From Roseiflexus sp034432635 (lineage in GTDB: Bacteria; Chloroflexota; Chloroflexia; Chloroflexales; Roseiflexaceae), in NCBI GenBank assembly GCA_034432635.1, contig DAOUBK010000034.1, positions 124,001 through 188,000 of the forward strand: DNA of 64,000 bases. Direction: 5' to 3'. Shown here piece after piece: positions 17,559 through 25,187 of the stretch. Each line of letters opens with the position of its first letter. Positions within the stretch are counted from its first letter, which is position 1. Under the pieces are notes generated by a model, which had not been told where the DNA came from, ran no database searches, and saw nothing but the letters and a program-made list of their open reading frames with translations. The position numbers and the translations under genes were made by a program.

Positions 17559-18707
17559 TCAGCCATCGGCAACAGCAATCTGAACCGGATGGTAGACGAT
17601 GGCAGTCGGCAGGGTGACATGAAATGTCGATCCCTTGCCGGCACCCTCGCTCTCTGCCCAGATCTCACCACCGCTGGCGTACACTAGGTGACGGGCGATG
17701 GTCAGTCCGATTCCGGTGCCGCCGCTGTTCCGTGCGCGTGATTTGTCTACGCGGTAGAAGCGCTCAAAAATGAGCGGTAAGTGTTCGGCTTCGATACCGA
17801 TGCCGGTATCACGCACCGAAATGCGCGCATACTCGCCGAGCAGCGTCAGCGACACCTCCACCAGACCGTCGGCAGGGGTGTAGCGCAGCGCATTTGATAG
17901 AAGGTTCACCATCACCTGCATGAGGCGATCAGGATCGGCATAGATGGTAAGAGACTGGACCGGCAGTTGCAGACGCAACTCTACTTCGCAGGCGTCGAAC
18001 TGTGGTTGAAAACGCGCGATCAACTCCTGCAATAAGGTGCAGAGATCGAACAGGCGCGGCTGGATGCGCAATTCGCCGGCTTCAGCGCGTGACAACAGTC
18101 CAAGTTCCTCGGTCAGACGACGCAGCCGCGCCGCTTCATGCCGGATCAGCGTAAACGTCTGCTCATCCGGCGCAATAACGCCGTCCAGCAATCCTTCCAT
18201 ATACCCTTCGATGGTTGTCAGCGGCGTGCGCAACTCGTGCGCCACATCCGCAATCAGCGCCAGGCGGCGCTGTTCCGTGCGATCAAGCGCCTCCGCCAGA
18301 TGATTAATACTCTGGCTCAACTCAGCCAGTTCGTCATCGGAATGAATGAACGTTCGCTCGCGGTAGTACCCCTGCGCCAGCCGGCGACTCACGGCGGTCA
18401 GGTCCTGCAACGGCTCAACGATCCGTCGGGAAACGAACAGACTGACGACGACCGCTGCAGCAAGCGCGCCGAAACTTGCGAGTAACAGCGCCTGTTCGAG
18501 AATAGACTGAAACCGGCGCTGAACAGCCGACTCGGTTGACGCAATCAGCAGATCATCCCCTTCGGACAATAACGCGAGTGTTGCACCTTCCATCATACTG
18601 CTGCGCACCAGAATCTGCGCCGCGCCAAGCAGCACGACAACCGCAATCACAATGATGATTGCATGGGACACGAACAATTTCCAGCGAAGTTGATGAAACC
18701 AGGACAT
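17559..18707 (-). CDS. Sensor histidine kinase (HAMP-HisKA-HATPase)
   Basis: Inner-membrane sensor kinase of 382 aa with two transmembrane helices (about 12-36 and 72-93) enclosing a very short sensor loop of about 35 aa. A HAMP linker, a HisKA with DVAHELRTPL (His about 157) and a HATPase with N, G1 and G2 boxes (NLLSNALRYTP, DTGIGIE, GTGIGLTIARHLV) follow. The short loop suggests sensing within the membrane. The ATG at 18707 is chosen; a TTG at 18734 has no ribosome site. It is 54 bases downstream of its partner regulator. Confidence 0.93.
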   Translation of the reverse strand: MSWFHQLRWKLFVSHAIIIVIAVVVLLGAAQILVRSSMMEGATLALLSEGDDLLIASTESAVQRRFQSILEQALLLASFGALAAAVVVSLFVSRRIVEPLQDLTAVSRRLAQGYYRERTFIHSDDELAELSQSINHLAEALDRTEQRRLALIADVAHELRTPLTTIEGYMEGLLDGVIAPDEQTFTLIRHEAARLRRLTEELGLLSRAEAGELRIQPRLFDLCTLLQELIARFQPQFDACEVELRLQLPVQSLTIYADPDRLMQVMVNLLSNALRYTPADGLVEVSLTLLGEYARISVRDTGIGIEAEHLPLIFERFYRVDKSRARNSGGTGIGLTIARHLVYASGGEIWAESEGAGKGSTFHVTLPTAIVYHPVQIAVADG

Positions 18708-18761
18708 ACGCGATCCACGCACAACGTGCAGCAATGCCGTACCGACTGTCGAACAGTACGA

Positions 18762-19451
18762 TCAACCGGTAAACTTATATCCAACCCCCCGCACCGTCTG
18801 GATCAGCGTCGGTTCAGCGGGATCGTCCTCGAGTTTCCGGCGCAACAGACTGATATGCACATCAACGACGCGATCAACGCCATCGAAATCGTGTCCCCAA
18901 ACCCGTTCCAGAAGTTGCTCGCGCGTGAATACACGCCCTGGCATAGCGGCCAGCGTGTAGAGCAGATCGAACTCACGCGCCGTCAGCGTCACCAGCACGC
19001 CGCGCCGCTGCACTTCACGCCGCGCAACATCGATCTGAAGATCGCGGAAGGTCAGGAGGGTGTTCTCCGCCAGCGCCACACCCGTATGACGTCGGCGGCG
19101 CAGGATCGCCTTGACGCGCGCGACCAGTTCACGTGGGCTGAACGGTTTGGTCAGATAGTCATCGGCGCCCACCGACAAACCAACGACCTTATCGACCTCC
19201 TCTGCACGCGCAGTCAGCATGAGGACATACGGACCGCCTTCGTACTGCAGGCGGCGACAAATTTCAAGACCGTCGATTCCGGGCAGCAGCAGATCGAGCA
19301 CAACCAGATCGGGACGCACCGTCTGCGCCTGTTGCAGCGCCGATTCACCGTCACGCGCAGTATGAACGACAAAGCCGTCAGCCTTGAGATAGGCGACGAC
19401 CAGGTTCAGAATCGGCTCCTCATCCTCAACAACGAGGATCGTAGCGGCCAT
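18762..19451 (-). CDS. OmpR/PhoB-family response regulator
   Basis: A 229-aa DNA-binding regulator. The receiver is complete: acidic pair VEDEE, phospho-acceptor Asp53 in VVLDLLLPG and Lys in YLTKPF. The C-terminal winged helix shows LTAREFDLL and RTVRGVGYKF. It forms a two-component pair with the kinase at 17559-18707; target genes are unknown. Its own promoter is at 19526-19554. Confidence 0.95.
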   Translation of the reverse strand: MAATILVVEDEEPILNLVVAYLKADGFVVHTARDGESALQQAQTVRPDLVVLDLLLPGIDGLEICRRLQYEGGPYVLMLTARAEEVDKVVGLSVGADDYLTKPFSPRELVARVKAILRRRRHTGVALAENTLLTFRDLQIDVARREVQRRGVLVTLTAREFDLLYTLAAMPGRVFTREQLLERVWGHDFDGVDRVVDVHISLLRRKLEDDPAEPTLIQTVRGVGYKFTG

Positions 19452-19525
19452 ATCGGTTACCTCACCGTAAGCGAGATCGGCGCGCGGGTGGATGTTTCAG
19501 GAGCAAGATCATTATTGTTTCTATA

Positions 19526-19554
19526 TGTATACGATAGACTCAGAGCATTGTCAA
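19526..19554 (-). promoter_or_regulatory. Promoter of the two-component operon
   Basis: TTGACA (19554-19549), 17-bp spacer and TATACA (19531-19526), a near-consensus vegetative promoter, 75 bases before the response-regulator ATG. Confidence 0.7.
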
Positions 19555-19678
19555 TGCAGCTGTGAAGAAGCAGGGTTGCCCACACCAGTGCTGTCCGCGA
19601 AACCAGGTCTCGTCCCATAGAAGTTTCCTTTCCAGGAGCACATTTTTGTTGGAGAGAGACCGTCGTGATAGTAGCGGG

Positions 19679-19884
19679 TGTGGATTAGTGGAAGAAGATA
19701 CGGAGAACGCTTCAGGATGCGCTACACTCCCTGGGACGAAAGGTGGAACTGTTTCCCCTATTTTCAGAGAGGGTACGTGAATCGACGAATCTCTCCCTAT
19801 GGCTCCCCCTGCCGGACACACCCGGTCCACCGACTTATCCACATAATCATGGCGTTATCCACAAAATCACCCCTGTTTTCCACA
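19679..19884. other. oriC: DnaA-box cluster, candidate oriC
   Basis: Two perfect DnaA boxes TTATCCACA (19835-19843 and 19855-19863) and TTTTCCACA (19876-19884, one mismatch) lie in the same orientation at 20-21 bp spacing, about two helical turns. An opposite box TGTGGATTA (19679-19687, one mismatch) lies upstream. They sit in a 518-bp gene-free interval at the point where gene direction flips from minus to plus, with parS-parA-parB 1 kb away. No dnaA gene is in the window. The remainder of 19452-19969 shows only the two-component promoter and a 32-bp palindrome. Confidence 0.65.
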
Positions 19885-19905
19885 AAAGAGTCGAACTGTT
19901 GAACA

Positions 19906-19937
19906 GATACGTCCTCCTGGGACCAGGAGGACGTATC
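19906..19937. repeat. 32-bp palindrome (15-bp arms)
   Basis: Arms 19906-19920 and 19923-19937 are perfect inverted repeats (GATACGTCCTCCTGG and its complement) around GA. It lies 22 bases right of the last DnaA box and 33 bases past the stop of the minus-strand BFN gene. It could terminate that gene (there is no U-run) or form a cruciform at the origin. Confidence 0.7.
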
Positions 19938-19969
19938 CGGCGATGACGCTGGTACTCATTGCCATCTAG

Positions 19970-20551
19970 CTACTGCTTCTTCCCCTTGTTCTTTTCATCG
20001 TCATCAATGTCCAGGGTGTTGATAAAATCGCGGAAGAGCGACAGACCCTCGTCGGCGGAGGTGTCGGCGTCTGGTTCGTCGGTTTCAGCCATGCTTGCAG
20101 AAGATCGCGCTGCACTCATCGGTTGCTCATCGGCTGCAGTGGTTTCCTCCTCATCGAAGAGCACACCGGCAGCCTCGAAGACGTGCGTTTCGACATAGAT
20201 CGGTGCATCAGCGCGTACTGCGAGCGCGATCGCATCACTGGGACGGGAGTCGATCTCAATCGTGTGGCTACCCTGCTCGACGACGATCCGCGCGAAGAAG
20301 GTACTGTCCTGGATGTCATTGATGACGATGTGGCTGATCGTCGCGCCCAGTTCACTGAAGACCGATTTGAGCAGATCGTGCGTCATCGGGCGCTGCGGTT
20401 CGTGCCCCTGCATGGCGAGTGCAATTGCATCCGCCTCGAAGGCGCCGATCCAGATCGGCAGATAGCGCCGACTCTCGGCTTCGCGCAGGACGACGACACG
20501 GTGCTGTGTCAGCAGACTCACGCGGATGCTGTCAACAGTTACACGGATCAT
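19970..20551 (-). CDS. Bifunctional nuclease (BFN/DUF151) domain protein
   Basis: A 193-aa protein. Residues 1-130 form a BFN domain: VVVLREAESRRYLPIWIG, EADAIALAMQG and SRPSDAIALAVR are typical. The last 50 residues are acidic, disordered-looking and end KNKGKKQ. Plant members show DNase/RNase activity; bacterial roles are mostly unknown. The ATG at 20551 follows AAAGG at good spacing; the longer ORF extends through the promoter. It is the last minus-strand gene before the strand switch. Confidence 0.9.
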   Translation of the reverse strand: MIRVTVDSIRVSLLTQHRVVVLREAESRRYLPIWIGAFEADAIALAMQGHEPQRPMTHDLLKSVFSELGATISHIVINDIQDSTFFARIVVEQGSHTIEIDSRPSDAIALAVRADAPIYVETHVFEAAGVLFDEEETTAADEQPMSAARSSASMAETDEPDADTSADEGLSLFRDFINTLDIDDDEKNKGKKQ

Positions 20552-20628
20552 CGGTCGACCTTTCTGAGGATCGCTTGCACGTTTGCGCACAGCAAGCGTG
20601 AAGATGTCTGATAGTAGCGTTAGCCTCC

Positions 20629-20658
20629 ATACTAACACGGTGTGAGTTGGTACGTCAA
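20629..20658 (-). promoter_or_regulatory. Promoter of the BFN gene
   Basis: TTGACG (20658-20653), 18-bp spacer and TAGTAT (20634-20629), about 70 bases before the BFN start. With the parA signals it fills the 308-bp divergent gap 20552-20859. Confidence 0.5.
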
Positions 20659-20810
20659 GGTGGATGCAAAAGAGTTTTCGAGGATCGTCGAGGATGGTCA
20701 TGGGTAGTGTGTACCGGTTCGTGATTGGATAATTCACATTTGAGCAGTTTGTTTGTACAATGGGCAATGCGGTTCGCGCAATGTGGTTCGCGCAAAGTGT
20801 CGCCTCATGC

Positions 20811-20816
20811 TACAAT
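20811..20816 (+). promoter_or_regulatory. parAB promoter -10 element
   Basis: TACAAT (20811-20816) lies about 45 bases before the parA ATG with only a poor -35 match (TTCGCG). A start near 20822 would put parS within the transcribed leader. Confidence 0.4.
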
Positions 20817-20841
20817 GGAGTAGCGTCGGCGGGGCGTATAG

Positions 20842-20857
20842 CGTTTCACGTGAAACA
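20842..20857. promoter_or_regulatory. parS: parS site abutting the parA start codon
   Basis: CGTTTCACGTGAAACA matches the parS consensus at 15 of 16 positions. It ends two bases before the first parA ATG (20860), occupying the place of a ribosome site. ParB bound here could both nucleate partition complexes and repress parAB. Confidence 0.9.
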
Positions 20858-20859
20858 GT

Positions 20860-21666
20860 ATGGCAATGGCAACGATTGGCTCTTCCGAACCGTATGTGCT
20901 TGCCCTGGCCAACCAGAAGGGGGGCGTCGGGAAAACCACAACGGCGGTCAACCTTGCAGGCGAGCTTGCGAGTCGCGGTCAACAGGTGCTCCTGGTCGAT
21001 TGCGATCCGCAGGGAAACGCCACAACCAGTCTGGGAATCGCCAAACGTGATCTGCGCTTCTCGACATATGAGGTCATGGTCGGCATTGCCGGTCTCGACC
21101 GATCGATCCGCTCGACCGGTCGTGATGGGCTGGACATTGTCCCGGCGAATGAACATCTTGCCGGCGCGATGGTCGAACTGGTCTCCGCCGAACGGCGCGA
21201 GTGGCAACTTGCCGATGCGCTCGGTCAGGTAGTCGGGTATGACTGGATTGTTCTCGACTGCCCGCCATCGCTCGGACTCCTGACGCTCAATGCGCTCTGT
21301 GCTGCGCGCGGCGTGATTGTTCCGCTTCAGTGCGAGTATCTGGCGCTCGAAGGACTGGCGCAGTTGAAGGGAACGATCGATCGGGTGCGTGACCATCTCA
21401 ACCCGCGCCTGACAATCGTGGGTGTGGTCATGACCATGTTCGATGGCCGCACCAATCTAGCGCAGCAAGTGGTCGATGAAGTGCGACGCTACTTCCCGCA
21501 GCGCATCTTCAATACGCTCATCCCGCGCAGTGTGCGCATCAGTGAAGCGCCCAGCTACGGGCGCACGATTGCGGAATATGATCCTTCCAATCGGGGAGCG
21601 CAGGCGTATGCCGCGTTCGCCGATGAGGTAGTGCGCCGTATTGATCGACAGGCGGTTGCGCGATGA
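20860..21666 (+). CDS. parA: Chromosome-partitioning ATPase ParA/Soj
   Basis: A 268-aa Walker-type ATPase that moves ParB-parS complexes on the nucleoid. The deviant Walker A is NQKGGVGKTTTAVNLA, with VDCDPQGNATTSLG and VLDCPPSLGLLTLNAL downstream. Two ATGs are possible (20860, 20866); neither has a Shine-Dalgarno sequence because parS lies directly in front, so translation may be inefficient or nearly leaderless. Its stop overlaps parB by ATGA. Confidence 0.97.
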   Translation: MAMATIGSSEPYVLALANQKGGVGKTTTAVNLAGELASRGQQVLLVDCDPQGNATTSLGIAKRDLRFSTYEVMVGIAGLDRSIRSTGRDGLDIVPANEHLAGAMVELVSAERREWQLADALGQVVGYDWIVLDCPPSLGLLTLNALCAARGVIVPLQCEYLALEGLAQLKGTIDRVRDHLNPRLTIVGVVMTMFDGRTNLAQQVVDEVRRYFPQRIFNTLIPRSVRISEAPSYGRTIAEYDPSNRGAQAYAAFADEVVRRIDRQAVAR

Positions 21667-22568
21667 AACGTTCTCGCGGGCTTGGCAGCGGTCTGGCAGC
21701 ATTGATCCCCGGCGACACGGAGCGCACGGTTGTGCGTGAGGCGTCGATCGACAGTATCGATGCCAATCCGTACCAGCCACGCTCGGATTTCGATGAGACT
21801 GCGCTCGATGAACTGGCGACGTCGATCTGCGAACATGGGATCATCCAGCCATTGATCGTCACAGAACGCGATGATGGTCGGTATGAACTGATCGCTGGCG
21901 AGCGACGTTTGCGCGCCGCCCGGCGTGCCGGTCTTGATCGCGTGCCGGTCATTGTCCGTGAAAGCACCCCTCAGCAGGCGCTCGAAATTGCGCTGATCGA
22001 GAACATTCAGCGCGCCGACCTGAATGCGCTCGAAGAAGCGCACGCCTATCAGACGCTAAAAGACGAGTTCGGTTTGAGCGATGAAGCCATCGCGCAACGG
22101 GTCGGTCGAAGTCGCGAGGCGATCGCCAATACACGCCGCCTGCTAGGTCTGGCGCCTGTGGCGCAACAGGCGCTGCTGGCAGGACGTATCAGCGCAGGCC
22201 ACGGACGCGCACTGCTCAGGCTCGTCGATCAGGCGGCGCAGGAAGCGACCGTGGCGGCGATCATCGACCACGACCTGAACGTCCGTGAGGTGGAACGCCT
22301 GACCGAATACGCTCGGACGACCGGCGATGTTCATCGCGCGCTATCAGCTGTTCGCCCGCGTCTGGACACTGGGAAGCCCGGCAGACATCAACGCGCCGCA
22401 CGTCCCGATCCGTCCCCCGACGACCAGGCGATCCGCCGTGAACTCGAACGTCTGCTGGGAACGCCGGTGAACCTGTTTCGCAGCGAACGGGAACTGCGGA
22501 TCACCATCGTGTTCCATACCGAGGAAAAGTTGCAGGAGTTTTTTGATCGCCTGTCCGCTGACAGGTGA
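21663..22568 (+). CDS. parB: Chromosome-partitioning protein ParB/Spo0J
   Basis: A 301-aa CTPase and DNA-binding protein that loads at parS. The N-terminal ParA-interacting stretch KRSRGLGSGLAALIP, box motifs NPYQPRSDFD and GERRLRAARRAG (CTP-binding), and the ENIQRADLNALEEA plus helix-turn-helix region (QRVGRSREAIANTRRLL) are all present. A C-terminal dimer domain follows a charged linker. It starts inside the parA stop codon. Cognate sites are at 20842-20857 and 1992-2007. Confidence 0.97.
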   Translation: MKRSRGLGSGLAALIPGDTERTVVREASIDSIDANPYQPRSDFDETALDELATSICEHGIIQPLIVTERDDGRYELIAGERRLRAARRAGLDRVPVIVRESTPQQALEIALIENIQRADLNALEEAHAYQTLKDEFGLSDEAIAQRVGRSREAIANTRRLLGLAPVAQQALLAGRISAGHGRALLRLVDQAAQEATVAAIIDHDLNVREVERLTEYARTTGDVHRALSAVRPRLDTGKPGRHQRAARPDPSPDDQAIRRELERLLGTPVNLFRSERELRITIVFHTEEKLQEFFDRLSADR

Positions 22569-22632
22569 TACACTTTTGCGAACTTTGGCGATGGTTGACG
22601 ATCCCCTTGCTGATGCATATGAGGTTGAGTCG

Positions 22633-23262
22633 ATGTTCACGAAGCGGTACAACGCGCGCATTCGTCAGTGGACAGGCGATCTGATGGCGCGAACACTTGG
22701 ACGTACCGGTCTGCATGCCTCCACGTTGACGCTCTTAAACCTGCTGTTGACCATGGCCAGCGTCTGGTGGCTGGCATCGGGGCAGTTTTTCATCGGTGGA
22801 TGGATCGTCGCATTCGCCAGTCTCTTTGATGTACTCGATGGCGCACTGGCGCGGGCAAAGAATCAGACCAGTCGCTTCGGTTCATTCCTCGACTCCACCC
22901 TTGATCGGTATGCGGACATGCTTATTTTCCTCGGACTTCTGATCTACTTCGAACGTTCGGCTGTTCATGCGGTTGAGACCCTGCTGATCTTCGTGGCGGC
23001 AGCAGGTGCGCTGCTGACCAGTTATATCCGCGCGCGCGCCGAGGGATGCGGCTTCGATTGCAAAGTGGGGTTGCTTGAGCGTCCTGAACGGATCGCGCTA
23101 ATCGTGCTTGGATTGCTGACCGGTTGGGTGACGCTCATGCTGTGGTGTCTTGCGATCCTGAGCAACATCACAGCTGTCCAGCGCTTCGTGTATGTGTGGA
23201 TGCAGAGTCGCGCCAGTCCGGTTGCCAAACGCCCGATTCAGGCGGTGGAACGCGGGAAGTAA
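22633..23262 (+). CDS. CDP-alcohol phosphatidyltransferase
   Basis: A 209-aa membrane enzyme. The signature reads DVLDGALARAKNQTSRFGSF then LDSTLDRYAD, fitting D-x2-DG-x2-AR-x8-G-x3-D-x3-D. Five to six hydrophobic helices are visible. The N-terminus (FTKRYNARIRQWTGDLMARTL) resembles phosphatidylinositol-phosphate synthase and archaeal-type members, but the acceptor alcohol is undetermined. The ATG at 22633 has GAGGTTGAG before it; upstream ATGs lack a site. It is a second member of this family in the window (see 8891-9457). Confidence 0.87.
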   Translation: MFTKRYNARIRQWTGDLMARTLGRTGLHASTLTLLNLLLTMASVWWLASGQFFIGGWIVAFASLFDVLDGALARAKNQTSRFGSFLDSTLDRYADMLIFLGLLIYFERSAVHAVETLLIFVAAAGALLTSYIRARAEGCGFDCKVGLLERPERIALIVLGLLTGWVTLMLWCLAILSNITAVQRFVYVWMQSRASPVAKRPIQAVERGK

Positions 23263-23348
23263 GCGCGTGATTGCAGCCATGCCGCAATCTGCTGTGGTAC
23301 AATTTTGCTACCTGTGCGGTCATGTGTGGTGCATACGCCGTCACGTGC

Positions 23349-25148
23349 ATGTTGCTTGAACTCAACATCAGCGATTTCGCGATTATCGAACGCCTCAATC
23401 TGCGCTTCGGCGGCGGGTTCAATGTCCTTACCGGCGAAACCGGCGCCGGTAAGTCGATCATCATCGATGCGCTGGGCACGCTGCGCGGCGAGCGAACCGC
23501 TCCTTCGTTCGTGCGTGCCGGAAGTGAACGTGCACGGGTCGAGGGGATTTTCAGCATCGTCGACCGCCCCGACCTCCTTACCCTTCTCGATGAGTATGGT
23601 CTGCGCGATGACGACGATCAGGTGATTCTGTCGCGTGAGATCATCCGCGAGAGCGGGCGCAGCGTTGCGCGTGTGAACGGTCGCGCAGTGAGCAGTGCGG
23701 TGTTGCGCGATATTGGCAGCCGCCTGGTTGATATCCATGGTCAACACGAGGGTCTGTCACTCTTCAACAGCCGTACCCATGGCGAGATGCTCGACCGCTT
23801 CGGCGGTCTTATCCCCTTGCGTGAACAGGTTGCAGCGCTGGTTGCGGCGCTGCGCCAGGTGCGCGATGAACTCGATGGGTTGCGGCGCGCTGCGCAGCGC
23901 CGGGCTGAGCGCATCCAGGAGTTGACGTTTCTGCTCGAGGACGTTCGCGCAGCGCGCCTGCGCCCCGGCGAAGAGGAAGAGTTGCTGCGCGAACGCGCGT
24001 TGCTTCAGAATGGTGCGCGCATTACAGAACTGGTGACAACGACCTATGCGCTGCTGTATACCGGCGATGAAACGGGACGACGCCCTGCTCGATCCGCTGT
24101 CGAACTCCTCGGCGCGATCAGCGATGCGCTGACTGAACTCGCCCGCCTCGATCCGACGCTGAGCCAGGCAGCCGAACAGGCGGCTGAACTGCTCTATAGT
24201 GTCGAGGACCTGGCAACCCGCATCCGCTCCTATCGCGATTCCATGGAGTTCGATCCGGCGCGCCTCGACGCCATCGAGGATCGTTTGACGCTGATCCGCG
24301 ATATGCAACGGAAGTATCGCGGCAGTATCGAGCATCTCCTGGAGCGCGCAGCGTCTGCCGAGGCGGAGATTGAACGCCTGACCCGGAGTGCAGAGCATTT
24401 GGCTGACCTTGAAGCGAAAGAGCGATACCTGCTCGATGAAATCAGTCGTCTTGCCGGCGAGTTGTCACGACGGCGGCGTGAAGCGGGTGATCGTCTGGCA
24501 GCGGCGGTCGAACAGGCGGCACGCGATCTTGCGCTCCCGCATGTGCGCTTTGCAGTCAGTCTGGAGCGCATCGAAGACCCGGAAGGGGTTCCGGTTGCAG
24601 AGAATGGCATCGAGCGTCGCTGGTCGTTCGATCGCACCGGTATCGATACAGTTGAATTTCTGCTCTCGCCCAACCCCGGCGAACCGCTCAAACCCCTGGC
24701 ACGGATTGCATCCGGCGGCGAGAGTGCGCGTCTGCTGCTGGCGCTGAAATCGATCCTTTCGCGTGTCGATGACATTCCAACCCTGGTGTTCGATGAGATC
24801 GATGTCGGTGTCGGCGGTCGCGCCGGTCAGGTGGTGGGTGAAAAACTCTGGAGCATCAGCGACCGACATCAGGTCATCTGCATCACGCACCTGCCGCAGG
24901 TGGCTGCATTCGCCGATGTCCACTACGCAATTGCCAAACGCTTCAGTGATGGTCGCACGCACACGGCGGTGACGCATCTCGACAATACCCAACGGGCGCA
25001 CGAGATTGCTGCAATGCTCGATGGCACGCCGGTAAGCGAACACAGTCTGCGGAGCGCGCTGGATATGCTCGAACGGGCGCGGGCGTACAAACAGCGAACT
25101 GATCGCAATCTGTCGCCCAACGTACTTCACGCCGAGATCAAGAAATGA
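23349..25148 (+). CDS. recN: DNA repair protein RecN
   Basis: SMC-like repair ATPase of 599 aa. It starts with the canonical MLLELNISDFAIIERL, Walker A GETGAGKSIIIDALG and Q-loop DIHGQHEG. A central coiled coil (about 160-370) follows. The C-terminal half has the ABC signature ASGGESARLLLALK, Walker B TLVFDEIDVGVGG and the CITHLPQVAAFAD stretch. It acts in double-strand-break repair. The ATG at 23349 gives the family-typical N-terminus. No SOS box was recognised. Confidence 0.97.
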   Translation: MLLELNISDFAIIERLNLRFGGGFNVLTGETGAGKSIIIDALGTLRGERTAPSFVRAGSERARVEGIFSIVDRPDLLTLLDEYGLRDDDDQVILSREIIRESGRSVARVNGRAVSSAVLRDIGSRLVDIHGQHEGLSLFNSRTHGEMLDRFGGLIPLREQVAALVAALRQVRDELDGLRRAAQRRAERIQELTFLLEDVRAARLRPGEEEELLRERALLQNGARITELVTTTYALLYTGDETGRRPARSAVELLGAISDALTELARLDPTLSQAAEQAAELLYSVEDLATRIRSYRDSMEFDPARLDAIEDRLTLIRDMQRKYRGSIEHLLERAASAEAEIERLTRSAEHLADLEAKERYLLDEISRLAGELSRRRREAGDRLAAAVEQAARDLALPHVRFAVSLERIEDPEGVPVAENGIERRWSFDRTGIDTVEFLLSPNPGEPLKPLARIASGGESARLLLALKSILSRVDDIPTLVFDEIDVGVGGRAGQVVGEKLWSISDRHQVICITHLPQVAAFADVHYAIAKRFSDGRTHTAVTHLDNTQRAHEIAAMLDGTPVSEHSLRSALDMLERARAYKQRTDRNLSPNVLHAEIKK

Positions 25149-25187
25149 TCAACCCGGCTTGAGGATCTGCCAGCAGGAGGTTTTTGG

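Noticed and set aside
17485..17575. tRNA-like GGTTCGAAC string
   Set aside because: No cloverleaf with acceptor, D and anticodon arms could be built around it; the inverted repeat there fits an operator better.
19725..19760. T-box-like string GGGACGAAAGGTGGAACTG near the origin
   Set aside because: Element order is wrong, the core AGGGTGGNACCGCG is not matched, no terminator follows and no synthetase is downstream.
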